From: an uncultured Ruminococcus sp.
Lineage (GTDB): Bacteria > Bacillota > Clostridia > Oscillospirales > Acutalibacteraceae
Reading direction: 5' to 3'
Assembly: GCA_902777275.1 (NCBI GenBank)
Contig: CACYTI010000015.1
Coordinates: forward strand, 21,975-85,974
Length of the DNA: 64,000 bases
Numbering within the stretch: the stretch's first letter is position 1; every line of letters starts with the position of its first letter. A program made the translations under genes and the position numbers. Under the pieces are notes generated by a model. The model searched no databases and was not told the origin of the DNA. It saw nothing but the letters and a program-made list of their open reading frames with translations. Shown here in pieces: positions 49,984-58,850 of the stretch.

Positions 49984-52605
49984 TTAAACAATGTTTTGGT
50001 TGTTGCCGTAGTAGGCGTTGAGATACATCTGCTTGATTTCGCTCATCAGCGGATATCTCGGGTTCGCGCCGGTACACTGGTCGTCAAACGCCTGCTCGGT
50101 CATCTCGTCAAGGGAGGCGAGGAAGGTTTCTTCGTCAATGCCGTACTCGGCAATGGAGCCCTTGATGCCGATTTTAGCCTTTAGCTCGTTGATTCCGTCG
50201 ATCAGGTTTTCAACGCTTTCGGCGTCGTCCTTGCCGCCGAAGCCGAGGAACTGAGCGATCTCGGCGTAGCGGGCCATTGTGTGCGGATGGTCATACTGCG
50301 GGAAGGTGCCCATCTTTGTGGGAACCTCGGCGGAGTTGAAGCGGATGACCTGCTCTATCATAAGGGCGTTTGCAATGCCGTGGGCGATGTGGTGGAACGC
50401 GCCCAACTTGTGAGCCATTGAGTGGCACACGCCGAGGAAGGCATTCGCGAAGGCCATTCCCGCCATAGTCGCGGCGTGAGCTACCTTTTCGCGCGCAACC
50501 GGCTCGTTCATGCCGTTTTCGTAGCAGGCGGGCAGATACTCAAAAATAACCTTGAGCGATTTCAGCGCCAGTCCGTCGGTGAAGTCGGTCGCCATTACCG
50601 ATGCATAAGCTTCGAGCGAGTGTGAAACCGCGTCGATGCCCGAGGCTGCGGTTAGTCCCTTGGGGCCGCTCATCATAAAGTCGGCGTCAACAACAGCCAT
50701 GTTAGGCATAAGCTCGTAGTCCGCAAGCGGATATTTGATTCCGGTCTCCTGGTCGGTGATGACCGCGAAGGGGGTGACCTCGGAGCCGGTGCCCGACGAT
50801 GTGGGGATCGCGATGAAATACGCCTTTTCGCCCATTTTCGGGAAGGTGTATACGCGCTTGCGGATGTCGATGAAGCGCATAGCCATGTCTTGGAAATCCA
50901 CCTCGGGATGCTCGTAAAGCACCCACATTATCTTCGCGGCGTCCATAGCGGAGCCGCCGCCCAGCGCGATGATAACGTCGGGCTCGAATTTACGCATAGC
51001 CTCCGCGCCGTTCTGAGCGGAAAGCAGCGAGGGATCGGGCTCAACGTCGGAGAACACCGTGTAGGCGATGTTCATTTCGTCAAGCTTATCGGTTATCGGC
51101 TTTGAATAGCCGTTTTTATACAGGAATGAGTCGGTGACAAGGAAGGCGCGCTTTTTGCCCATTACGTCCTTAAGCTCCTGAAGCGCTATGGGCATACAGC
51201 CCTTCTTTATGTAAACCTTCTCGGGCGCTCTGAACCAAAGCATATTTTCTCTCCTCTCGGCTACGGTTTTGATGTTGAGCAGGTGCTTTACTCCGACGTT
51301 TTCGCTAACCGAGTTGCCGCCCCATGAGCCGCAGCCCAGCGTGAGCGAGGGAGTGAGATTGAAGTTGTACAGATCTCCGATGCCGCCCTGCGAGGAGGGA
51401 GTGTTTACAAGAATACGGCAGGTTTTCATCTTTGAAGCGAAAAGGTCGATTTTGTCCTTCTGATTTACTGCGTCAAGATAAATGGAGGAGGTGTGGCCGT
51501 ATCCGCCGTCGGCGATAAGCTGCTCAGCCTTTGCGATCGCTTCGTCAAAGCTCTCAAATTTGTACATGGCGAGAACCGGGCTGAGCTTTTCATGCGCGAA
51601 CTCCTCGCTGATGTCAACGGACTCGACCTCGCCGATTAGTATCTTTGTGCTCTCGGGAACCTCAACTCCCGCGAGAGCCGCTATCCTTACGGGCTTCTGA
51701 CCGACGATCTTCGCGTTAAGCGCGCCGTTGATGATGATGGTCTTTCTCACCTTTTCGGTTTCCTCATCGTTGAGGAAGTAGCAGCCGCGCGTTTTAAACT
51801 CGTTCTTTACCGCGTCGTAAATTTTGTCGCTGACGATCACGCTCTGCTCGGAAGCGCAGATCATGCCGTTGTCAAAGGTCTTGGAGTGGATTATCGAGTT
51901 GACCGCGAGCAGGATATCCGCGCTCTCGTCGATTATGGCGGGTGTGTTGCCGGCGCCGACGCCCAAAGCGGGCTTGCCGCTCGAATATGCCGCCTTTACC
52001 ATTCCGGGACCGCCCGTGGCTAAAATGCAGTCAGCCTCCTGCATGAGCATATTAGTCAGTTCAAGCGACGGAACGTCGATCCAGCTTATGATTCCCTCGG
52101 GAGCGCCTGCAGCTACGGCAGCTTCCAAAACGATTTTCGCTGCGGCGATAGTGCTCATTTTTGCGCGGGGGTGAGGGCTGATGACAATGCCGTTTCTGGT
52201 TTTAAGGCAAAGCAGCGCCTTGAAAATTGCCGTTGAGGTGGGGTTGGTCGTGGGGATGACCGCAGCGATAACGCCGATGGGCTCCGCGATTTTCTTTGTG
52301 CCGAATACGGGATTTTCCTCGATAACGCCGCAGGTCTTAACGTCCCTGTACGCGTTGTAAATATACTCGGAGGCAAAATGGTTTTTGATAACCTTGTCCT
52401 CGGCGACGCCCATGCCTGTTTCCTCAACCGCCATTTTGGCAAGCTGAATTCTTGCGCGGGTCGCTGCGGTTGCAGCAGCGAGAAAAATTTTGTCTACCTG
52501 CTCCTGAGTGAACAACGAAAACTTTTTCTGTGCATCTCTTACTCTGTCCAGAGCCGCTTCAAAGCTTTCCACGCTGTCCACAACGGGATATTCTTTATTG
52601 CTCAT
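49984..52605 (-). CDS. adhE: Bifunctional acetaldehyde-CoA/alcohol dehydrogenase
   Basis: Converts acetyl-CoA to ethanol through acetaldehyde, regenerating NAD+ in fermentation; forms spirosomes in other bacteria. The 873 residues comprise an N-terminal aldehyde dehydrogenase half (catalytic Cys in NGMICASEQS, near residue 250) and a C-terminal iron-dependent alcohol dehydrogenase half (GGGSAMDAAKIMW, and the metal-binding HSMAHKLGAFHHIAHG). The linker near residues 440-460 is intact. ATG 52605 has AAAGAGGTAG upstream. It is preceded on the same strand by an LRR lipoprotein gene at 83 bp, with no terminator seen in between, so some read-through is possible. Confidence 0.96.
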   Translation of the reverse strand: MSNKEYPVVDSVESFEAALDRVRDAQKKFSLFTQEQVDKIFLAAATAATRARIQLAKMAVEETGMGVAEDKVIKNHFASEYIYNAYRDVKTCGVIEENPVFGTKKIAEPIGVIAAVIPTTNPTSTAIFKALLCLKTRNGIVISPHPRAKMSTIAAAKIVLEAAVAAGAPEGIISWIDVPSLELTNMLMQEADCILATGGPGMVKAAYSSGKPALGVGAGNTPAIIDESADILLAVNSIIHSKTFDNGMICASEQSVIVSDKIYDAVKNEFKTRGCYFLNDEETEKVRKTIIINGALNAKIVGQKPVRIAALAGVEVPESTKILIGEVESVDISEEFAHEKLSPVLAMYKFESFDEAIAKAEQLIADGGYGHTSSIYLDAVNQKDKIDLFASKMKTCRILVNTPSSQGGIGDLYNFNLTPSLTLGCGSWGGNSVSENVGVKHLLNIKTVAERRENMLWFRAPEKVYIKKGCMPIALQELKDVMGKKRAFLVTDSFLYKNGYSKPITDKLDEMNIAYTVFSDVEPDPSLLSAQNGAEAMRKFEPDVIIALGGGSAMDAAKIMWVLYEHPEVDFQDMAMRFIDIRKRVYTFPKMGEKAYFIAIPTSSGTGSEVTPFAVITDQETGIKYPLADYELMPNMAVVDADFMMSGPKGLTAASGIDAVSHSLEAYASVMATDFTDGLALKSLKVIFEYLPACYENGMNEPVAREKVAHAATMAGMAFANAFLGVCHSMAHKLGAFHHIAHGIANALMIEQVIRFNSAEVPTKMGTFPQYDHPHTMARYAEIAQFLGFGGKDDAESVENLIDGINELKAKIGIKGSIAEYGIDEETFLASLDEMTEQAFDDQCTGANPRYPLMSEIKQMYLNAYYGNNQNIV

Positions 52606-52687
52606 AAAATCTACCTCTTTTTATGATTATTTCTGATTAAACGTTCCGCGCATTTTACAGATGCCGCGTGCTAATCAGTGCTCTTTG

Positions 52688-53434
52688 TTATTTGCGCGGC
52701 ATTTCATTAACCTTGAAGCCGTTGCTCTTTGCGTATGATACTGCGTAAGAGCCGGTATACGCCTTGATAGTCAGCCCTTCGGCGCACTCGGCAAAGGTGT
52801 CGTCCGCGATTGTTGTTATTGTAACGGGGATAGTTACCTCGGAAAGCTTGCTGCACTGGGCGAACAGTCTTTGGCTCAGCGTAGAGTAGGTTGAGCTTTC
52901 GGGGATCTCGATCGACTTTATGCCGGTTGCCGAGAAAGCGTTCCAGTCAACGGTTTTCAGCGTTGTGGGAAGCGAGATCTTTGTAAGGTTCTTGCAGTTC
53001 CAGAACGCGTTCGCGCCTATGATCGATACTCCCTCGGGAATTGTGACCTCCTTGAGGTTCTGGCAGCCCGCAAAGGAGTATTTTTGTATTTCGTTGACGC
53101 TCTTGGGGATCGTTACCGATTCAATTGCCGAGTTCTGGAAAAGGTTGGATTCGATGACGGTAACCTTAGCGCCGCTGACGGTTTCGGGGATCTCAACCTT
53201 TGTGGCTTTTCCTTTATATTCGGTTACCTTGACCTCTTTTTCGTTCAGCCTGTAATAACCGAAATCGCCTTCCTCAAAGTCGGGCTTTGTGGGCTCAACC
53301 TTATATCCGGGACCGCTTGAGGTGGATGTGGTGCCCTTGTTTGAGTTTTTTGACTTTTCGCCGCAGCCCGAGGCGGCAACCGCTACGCCCGCGCAAAGAG
53401 CGAGCGCAAGAATAGCGCTTACGATTTTTTTCAT
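52688..53434 (-). CDS. Leucine-rich-repeat (BspA-type) lipoprotein
   Basis: A 248-residue surface protein starting at ATG 53434 (AAAGGAATT RBS upstream). The signal peptide ends in VAASGC (lipobox Cys about residue 23), followed by a Ser/Thr/Lys linker. From residue 78 come BspA-like LRR_5 repeats of about 23 residues (SVTIPKSVNEIQKYSFAGC, EVTIPEGVSIIGANAFWNC, KISLPTTLKTVDWNAF, EVTIPVTITTIADDTF), ending with the typical FKAYTGSYAVSYAKSNGFK-like cap. Such proteins bind host or wall ligands. Its own promoter lies at 53632-53660. Confidence 0.88.
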   Translation of the reverse strand: MKKIVSAILALALCAGVAVAASGCGEKSKNSNKGTTSTSSGPGYKVEPTKPDFEEGDFGYYRLNEKEVKVTEYKGKATKVEIPETVSGAKVTVIESNLFQNSAIESVTIPKSVNEIQKYSFAGCQNLKEVTIPEGVSIIGANAFWNCKNLTKISLPTTLKTVDWNAFSATGIKSIEIPESSTYSTLSQRLFAQCSKLSEVTIPVTITTIADDTFAECAEGLTIKAYTGSYAVSYAKSNGFKVNEMPRK

Positions 53435-53631
53435 TTTCAAAATTCCTTTCAACTTTCGGACGACAGCGACAGCCCTGCGTGAGCGTAGCGTTTTACCGGC
53501 CTCGCGTTTGCTTTATAAAGGCTTGTCCTGTCATTCGTTATAATCTTTATGGTAAATAAGAGTAAACATAACGCGGCGCGGAACGTGATGCTACGGCGCG
53601 TTGTCGGTAAAACAATGCCCTAATTAAATCT

Positions 53632-53660
53632 ATTATACTATAAAAAACCGTAGGTTGCAA
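53632..53660 (-). promoter_or_regulatory. Sigma-A promoter of the LRR lipoprotein gene
   Basis: Minus strand: TTGCAA (53655-53660), 17-bp spacer, TATAAT (53632-53637). The leader is about 190 nt. Confidence 0.8.
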
Positions 53661-53873
53661 TTGCTTTTTTTAATGTAATCAAAAAAAATGGAGAAAAAAT
53701 CTTTGCGGCAGTGTTGCAGAGTGATAAAGTCAGCCTTCGCGGACGTTGCAGGGGAAAATTACAACAATTTACGAGGTTGTAACCAAAAACGTTAAATTAA
53801 TTTCGTATAGGAAATAATTGTTGAACAATTTGACTGAATTTCACATAGATCAAAAAAAAGACGCGGTTAGGGG

Positions 53874-53902
53874 TTGATTTTTCCGGAAGAAGATGCTATA
53901 AT
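53874..53902 (+). promoter_or_regulatory. Sigma-A promoter of the NlpC/P60 gene
   Basis: TTGATT (53874-53879), 17-bp spacer, TATAAT (53897-53902), 85 bp before the start. The region 53661-53873 between the two promoters shows no gene. Confidence 0.8.
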
Positions 53903-53987
53903 TGTTACAAATTTGTTAACAAGTGTTTTTTACATTGTAATTATTCGGTTACAAAATACGTACTTGTTCGAATTGGAGGTAATAGAA

Positions 53988-55880
53988 ATGAACAGGGTAA
54001 AGAAGCTCATCGCTATTGCGCTCAGCGCGGCAACCGTTTCAGGTATCGCGGTAACAAGCACCGGAATCACGGCCGGAGCATCCGGTACCGGAGCAGGACT
54101 CGCGGAGTACGCGCTCAACGCGTATTATGAGGGATGGAGCTACGTTTGGGGAGGCTGCTCCCCGGGAGCCGTTGACTGTTCGGGACTTATCTGGTCCTAT
54201 TGCGGCGGCGACAGAACAAGCATGCTTTCCGATGCTCAGGCAAACGGCATGGACTGGGGTTATGTGGACAGCGGTATTCCGAGAGTTCACGGTCTCGGTC
54301 TTTCCAGACCCGGTCACGTAGGCGTTTACATTGAGGATGGCATGGAGGTAGACGCCCGCGGAAGCGACTACGGCGTTTGCTACCAGCAAATCGGCGAAAA
54401 CGGCTGGAACAACTGGGACTGCTGGTTTAAGCTGACTGCTGTTACTTATCCCGAAGAAGGCTGGGAAAACTTTAACGGTAATTATTACTACTACGAGGAC
54501 GGCGAATATGTGGTTGACACCTCAAGAACTATCGACGGTACAACCTATTACTTCGATTCGCAGGGTCACTCAAGCACAACGCCTTCCGACACATCTGCAA
54601 CCGCTTCGTCATCAGAAAGCTCTTCCGACTCCGACAAAGATTCAGGTTCTTCAAAGAGCCAGACCACAATGTGGAGAAGAGGTTCCCGTGACGATGAGGT
54701 GGTTAAGATCCAGACCCGTCTTGCCGAGCTCGGCTATTACGACGGAGAGATCGACGGTCATTTCGGAGAAGAAACCGAAAAAGCCTTCATGGCGTTCCAG
54801 GAGAACGCAGGTCTTACACCTGACGGCATAGCGGGCGCCGACAGAGAGGTTCTCTATTCGGACAACGCTCCTGCCGCAAAGAAGACCGACAGCGACGGCA
54901 AGAAGGAAGAAACCACCGAGCCTGAGGAAACCGAGCCCGAGGAGACTGAGCCCGAGGAAACCGTTCCGGAGGTTACAGAACCCGAGGAGACCGAGCCCGA
55001 AGAAACCGTTCCGGCGAAAACCGAGCCCGAGGAAACTCAGCCGGCTGAGGAGGAACCCACCGAGGCTCCTACCGAGGCTCCCGTAATTGTCGCTCAGTAC
55101 GGCGACTTCAACGACACTGTTGCCAAGATCCAGAAGAAGCTCACAGAGCTTGGCTACTACTCGCATGATACAGCCGGTATCTACGGTGACTTCACCGAAG
55201 AGGCTGTAATGAACTTCCAGCTTGCAAACGGTCTTGACGCTACAGGCATTGTAGACGCTAAGACATTCGAGATCCTTTTCAGCGACGACGCGATCGAAAG
55301 CGTAACTCCCGCCGGAGACGAGGAGACCGGAGAACCGACCGGAGCTTCCGAGGAAACCGGGGAACCGACCGGAACTTCCGAGGAAACCGAGGAACCGACC
55401 GGAGCTTCCGAGGAGACCGGTGACGCTGAAGAGACCGGAGCAGACAAGGAAATCGGAGCTGTCGGAGCAGCAGAGGAAGAACCCGTCGAGGAGCCTGAGG
55501 ACATTCAGTATGTAGCTCCCGCCGAGGAACACGCTGCAGCGGTAGAGGTGACTCAGCCCACAAGCCCGGTAACCTCGATCGTCAGCAATAACAACAGCAA
55601 AGCTGCCGACAACAAAAACGCCAACAGCAAATATGCCGACACCGCTTCCAAAACAGCGGCTAAGGCAAATCAGGTAACTGCCAAGGCTCTGGAGAAATCC
55701 GCTGCCAACAACGCCGACGCGCAGACCGCCGACGTAAAGGGCGTTGCCAACCTGTGGCTCTGGCTGCTTGTCGCGGCTGCCATTCTCGGCATTGCGGCTG
55801 TAGTTATTCTGGTTGTCAGCAAAAAGCAGGCAAAAGCGAAAGAGTCTTCTACAAGATCCAAGCTTAACTCACGCTGGTAA
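53988..55880 (+). CDS. Modular cell-wall hydrolase: NlpC/P60 + two peptidoglycan-binding domains + C-terminal anchor
   Basis: A 630-residue exported protein. A signal peptide (about residues 1-32) is followed by an NlpC/P60-like cysteine peptidase with Cys64 (AVDCSGLI) and His110 (RPGHVGVYIEDG). Next is a short cell-wall-binding-type repeat (NGNYYYYEDGEYV, TTYYFDSQGH). Two peptidoglycan-binding domains (about residues 226-290 and 370-430; KIQTRLAELGYYDGEIDG and KIQKKLTELGYYSHDTAG) are separated by an EPEET repeat tract; a second low-complexity tract of GEPTGASEET units follows. A hydrophobic helix and basic tail close the protein (WLWLLVAAAILGIAAVVILVV). ATG 53988 has GGAGGT; upstream codons lie in the promoter. 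Probable role: septal or wall peptide cleavage. Confidence 0.87.
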   Translation: MNRVKKLIAIALSAATVSGIAVTSTGITAGASGTGAGLAEYALNAYYEGWSYVWGGCSPGAVDCSGLIWSYCGGDRTSMLSDAQANGMDWGYVDSGIPRVHGLGLSRPGHVGVYIEDGMEVDARGSDYGVCYQQIGENGWNNWDCWFKLTAVTYPEEGWENFNGNYYYYEDGEYVVDTSRTIDGTTYYFDSQGHSSTTPSDTSATASSSESSSDSDKDSGSSKSQTTMWRRGSRDDEVVKIQTRLAELGYYDGEIDGHFGEETEKAFMAFQENAGLTPDGIAGADREVLYSDNAPAAKKTDSDGKKEETTEPEETEPEETEPEETVPEVTEPEETEPEETVPAKTEPEETQPAEEEPTEAPTEAPVIVAQYGDFNDTVAKIQKKLTELGYYSHDTAGIYGDFTEEAVMNFQLANGLDATGIVDAKTFEILFSDDAIESVTPAGDEETGEPTGASEETGEPTGTSEETEEPTGASEETGDAEETGADKEIGAVGAAEEEPVEEPEDIQYVAPAEEHAAAVEVTQPTSPVTSIVSNNNSKAADNKNANSKYADTASKTAAKANQVTAKALEKSAANNADAQTADVKGVANLWLWLLVAAAILGIAAVVILVVSKKQAKAKESSTRSKLNSRW

Positions 55881-55892
55881 TTAATAAAAATT

Positions 55893-55930
55893 TCGGCTCA
55901 AAGCTCGTAAGAGTTTTGAGCCGATTTTTT
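55893..55930 (+). terminator. Terminator of the NlpC/P60 gene
   Basis: TCGGCTCAAA pairs with TTTGAGCCGA, followed by TTTTTT. Confidence 0.88.
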
Positions 55931-55999
55931 GATTTCAAACCTGCAAGCGCTCATCGGCGAGAGCTTTATCATATTGGCTTCATAAAAGATTTTGCCGTT

Positions 56000-56428
56000 T
56001 TATTCTTTTAGCTGCTTGACGGAGAGCTTCTGTTTGACTGTCAGACCGATCACGATGATCAAAATCACGCCGCCCGCGATCATCACGTAAATGCCGATGC
56101 CGAAGCCCGAGGTGACGTCTGAGGGATTCTTGGGGTCGTATCTGACCTCAACGGTTCCGCCAACCTTGTAGGTGGAGGAGTAGGAGTCAAGCTGTCTGGT
56201 GTATTCCTTGCCGTCCACCGTATATTTGGCTGTCGCAATGTATTGATGGTCGTCTGAAATGTTCGGGTCGGGAACGTAGTTGGGGGCTTCCTCAATGGAA
56301 ACGATCGTCGCGGTCGTGGTTGCGTAGCCCGCCGAGCGGATGAACGTTGAATAAAAGCCGAAGCAGAGCGCTGTTACGGCGATGATCGCCGCCGCGATTT
56401 TAAATCCGGGTCCTTTAAATGAAATCAT
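56000..56428 (-). CDS. DUF3592-type membrane protein
   Basis: A 142-residue protein with two membrane helices (about residues 8-28 and 105-130) enclosing an extracytoplasmic domain of about 75 residues. The loop has the DUF3592 pattern: ATTTATIVSIEEAP..., YIATAKYTVDGKEYT, VGGTVEVRYDPKNPSDVT. Function is unknown in the family. ATG 56428 is preceded by AAAGGAGAG, while upstream in-frame codons have no ribosome site. A single gene, convergent with the NlpC/P60 gene. Confidence 0.82.
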   Translation of the reverse strand: MISFKGPGFKIAAAIIAVTALCFGFYSTFIRSAGYATTTATIVSIEEAPNYVPDPNISDDHQYIATAKYTVDGKEYTRQLDSYSSTYKVGGTVEVRYDPKNPSDVTSGFGIGIYVMIAGGVILIIVIGLTVKQKLSVKQLKE

Positions 56429-56607
56429 AAAATTCTCTCCTTTTTGATTTGTTTCTCTCTCTTTAAAACAGAAGTGCTTGGTGCCCTTATATCTTTTCCG
56501 TTTCTTTGTCTTTATTATAGCATGGAAGGTGTGACAAAATATAGACAAATCCGGCGCTGTTTGATATAATATTTATAAATTTATAATATTTTTTCAGGTG
56601 AAAGCGT

Positions 56608-56853
56608 ATGAAAAAGCATAAGATATTTAATTTCGGAAAAAAGTCAGACGGCGGAATGTTTGAAACGAACGGATTCGATTCCGAAACGCAGACGGCGGTG
56701 ATCCGCAGCTCGATCTGCACGGGGGAAAAGGTCGCGGGCTTCAAGGATATAAAGAGCGGGCGTTTTACCGAGGTCATGCTTATCCGCTCGAAGAAGGACG
56801 AGCAGGAGTTCAAAAAGAAATACAAGGTCGATGAACTCAAGGTGGAGTATTGA
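56608..56853 (+). CDS. Small conserved clostridial protein of unknown function
   Basis: An 81-residue soluble basic protein beginning MKKHKIFNFGKKSDGGMFETNGFDSETQTAVI. The middle, SSICTGEKVAGFKDIKSGRFTEVMLI, and the charged helix at the end suggest a small alpha/beta fold. I remember this pattern from many Clostridia, always without known function. TCAGGTGAAAG before the ATG is a modest RBS. The glycerate kinase gene starts 10 bp after its stop, so they are probably co-transcribed; no functional link is evident. Confidence 0.65.
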   Translation: MKKHKIFNFGKKSDGGMFETNGFDSETQTAVIRSSICTGEKVAGFKDIKSGRFTEVMLIRSKKDEQEFKKKYKVDELKVEY

Positions 56854-56862
56854 GGAGCGGTT

Positions 56863-57999
56863 ATGAAGATTTTGTTTGCTTCCGATTCATTCAAGGGCAG
56901 CCTGACGAGCGCACAGACGGTTGAGCTTCTCTCAAAAGCCGCGCGCGAGGTTTTCCCCGGCTGCGAATGCGGCGGCGTTCCCGTCGCCGACGGGGGAGAG
57001 GGAACTGTTGACGCTGTCATTGCCGCTCAGGGCGGAAAAAAGCTGAGTGTGACCGTCCGCGACCCGCTGATGAACCCGATAAGCGCGGAGTACGGCGTGT
57101 TCAGCGGCGACAGAGCGATTATTGAAATGTCCGCTGCATCGGGACTGCCGCTTGTCCCCGAAGGTCTGCGCGACCCCATGAACACATCGACCTACGGAAC
57201 GGGCGAGCTGATTTTAAACGCGCTTGACCGCGGCTGCAGTGATATTTCGGTTGCGATCGGCGGCTCCGCGACAAACGACGGCGGCATGGGCTGTATGCGC
57301 GCGCTCGGCGTCCGCTTTTTGGATTCCGGCGGAAAAGAGCTTGAAGGCTTAGGCAGGGACTTGATAAGGATCAATGATATTGATTTGAGCGGAGTGGATA
57401 AAAGAATTGCCGATTGCCGTATGACCGTGATGTGCGATGTAAAAAATCCTCTCTGCGGCGATAGGGGAGCGACGCTCAATTTCTCAATGCAGAAGGGCGC
57501 GACCGATAAGATACGCGATTTTCTCGAAAGCGGAATGGAAAATTACCGCGATGTTATAAAACGTGAGCTTGGATTTGACTGTGACAAAATAGAGGGCGCG
57601 GGAGCCGCAGGCGGCTTGGGCGCGGCGCTGAGCGTTTTCTGCGGCGGAGAAATGAAGTCGGGCATTGAAACCGTGCTCGATTTGATAGGCTTTGACGAGC
57701 GGCTGAGCGGCGTCGATCTGGTAGTGACGGGCGAGGGCAGAGCCGATTATCAAAGCAGTATGGGCAAGGTCATGCGCGGCGTCGGTCTCCGCGCGAAGTC
57801 GAAGGGTATCCCCGCTGTCGGTCTTTGCGGCTCTCTCGGAAAAGGCTCGGAGGAACTTTATAAATACGGCGTCGAGTCGCTTATAACCTCGGTGAGCTTT
57901 CCGATGACGCTCGATGAAGCCGTGAAAAACGCCGAACAGCTCTATTACGACGCTGCGGTAAGAATGTTCCGCGCGATACGTATAGGCATAAGCCTGTGA
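56863..57999 (+). CDS. Glycerate kinase
   Basis: Phosphorylates D-glycerate with ATP (product 2- or 3-phosphoglycerate depending on subtype). The 378 residues match the GarK/GlxK family: ASDSFKGSLTSAQ at the start, PVADGGEGTVDA, GGSATNDGGMGCMRALG, and GAAGGLGAALS and VTGEGRADYQSSMGK in the second half. GGAGCGG precedes ATG 56863. The next gene's frame begins just before its stop, but that gene's likely start is 36 bp downstream. Confidence 0.93.
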   Translation: MKILFASDSFKGSLTSAQTVELLSKAAREVFPGCECGGVPVADGGEGTVDAVIAAQGGKKLSVTVRDPLMNPISAEYGVFSGDRAIIEMSAASGLPLVPEGLRDPMNTSTYGTGELILNALDRGCSDISVAIGGSATNDGGMGCMRALGVRFLDSGGKELEGLGRDLIRINDIDLSGVDKRIADCRMTVMCDVKNPLCGDRGATLNFSMQKGATDKIRDFLESGMENYRDVIKRELGFDCDKIEGAGAAGGLGAALSVFCGGEMKSGIETVLDLIGFDERLSGVDLVVTGEGRADYQSSMGKVMRGVGLRAKSKGIPAVGLCGSLGKGSEELYKYGVESLITSVSFPMTLDEAVKNAEQLYYDAAVRMFRAIRIGISL

Positions 58000-58034
58000 A
58001 GCTGAATATTTTATATAGAAAGGAAACGGCTATT

Positions 58035-58694
58035 ATGAAGAACAAAAGAATTTTTGCCGCGCTTATAATAAATATCATCGTGGTTGCAGCAACGGCGGCG
58101 ATTACGTCTTCGTATTATTTCGGGAGCAAAAACCCGCTTGTTGAGACGGGAATTGATTCCTACAAATTCTTTACCACGGACTCAAATATTCTTGCGGCGA
58201 TATCCTCGCTTGTGCTTATTCCGTTTGAAATTCAGATTTTGCGCGGAAAAATAGAGAAGCTTCCGCACGCGGCTATCGTCCTGAAATATGTGGGAATGGC
58301 GTCGGTTATGCTTACCTTCATCACAGTGCTCGTTCTGCTGCTGCCGCAGTACGGAGCGGAGTTCCTTCTTCTCGAAAGGGCGTTTTATATGCATTTGGCA
58401 GGACCCTTGGCAGCGCTCGTCACGTTCCTCTTCCTCGAAACCGATTCCGAGGTCAGTATCCCCGAAACATTTTTAGCGCTTATACCCCCGGCTCTGTACG
58501 GAGCGGTTTACCTGACCGAGGTGGTTTTCATCGGCGAGGAAAACGGCGGATGGATGGATTTTTACACCTTCAACAGAGGCGGTTATTGGTATGTGACGGT
58601 TGTCGTTATCCTCGGCGTAGTGTATGCTGTCGCGGTGATAACAAGGCTGGTGCATAACAGGGCTGTAAAGAAAATAGCAATCAAAACGGATTGA
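58035..58694 (+). CDS. Six-helix integral membrane protein (Pr6Pr-like)
   Basis: A 219-residue protein with six or seven membrane helices. The segment KFFTTDSNILAAISSLVLIPFEI between the first helices resembles the Pr6Pr family, named for six predicted membrane helices; no function is known for it. Near the end, GGWMDFYTFNRGGYWYVTVVVI fits the same family. ATG 58035 has AGAAAGGAAAC upstream. It may be transcribed with the glycerate kinase gene. Confidence 0.75.
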   Translation: MKNKRIFAALIINIIVVAATAAITSSYYFGSKNPLVETGIDSYKFFTTDSNILAAISSLVLIPFEIQILRGKIEKLPHAAIVLKYVGMASVMLTFITVLVLLLPQYGAEFLLLERAFYMHLAGPLAALVTFLFLETDSEVSIPETFLALIPPALYGAVYLTEVVFIGEENGGWMDFYTFNRGGYWYVTVVVILGVVYAVAVITRLVHNRAVKKIAIKTD

Positions 58695-58766
58695 CGGATT
58701 TATCTTTTTCAGCATTTATGATTTTAATCATTAGTATTAATCTAAAAGCTTTTGTCAAAAAATTTC

Positions 58767-58826
58767 AGAGCATATTGCTTTCTCCGTATATTCTAACGGT
58801 TGGGCGGCAATATGCTCTGTTTTATA
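58767..58826. terminator. Bidirectional terminator
   Basis: AGAGCATATTGC (58767-58778) pairs with GCAATATGCTCT (58807-58818); T-rich on the plus side, and on the minus strand a run of six T follows. It lies between convergent genes. Confidence 0.85.
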
Positions 58827-58850
58827 TTTTTTGATTTATTCAGCGAAAGA

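Noticed and set aside
54651-55532. Open frame antisense to the NlpC/P60 gene
   Set aside because: Low-complexity Gly/Leu/Ser product is the reverse reading of Glu/Pro/Thr repeats; not protein-like.
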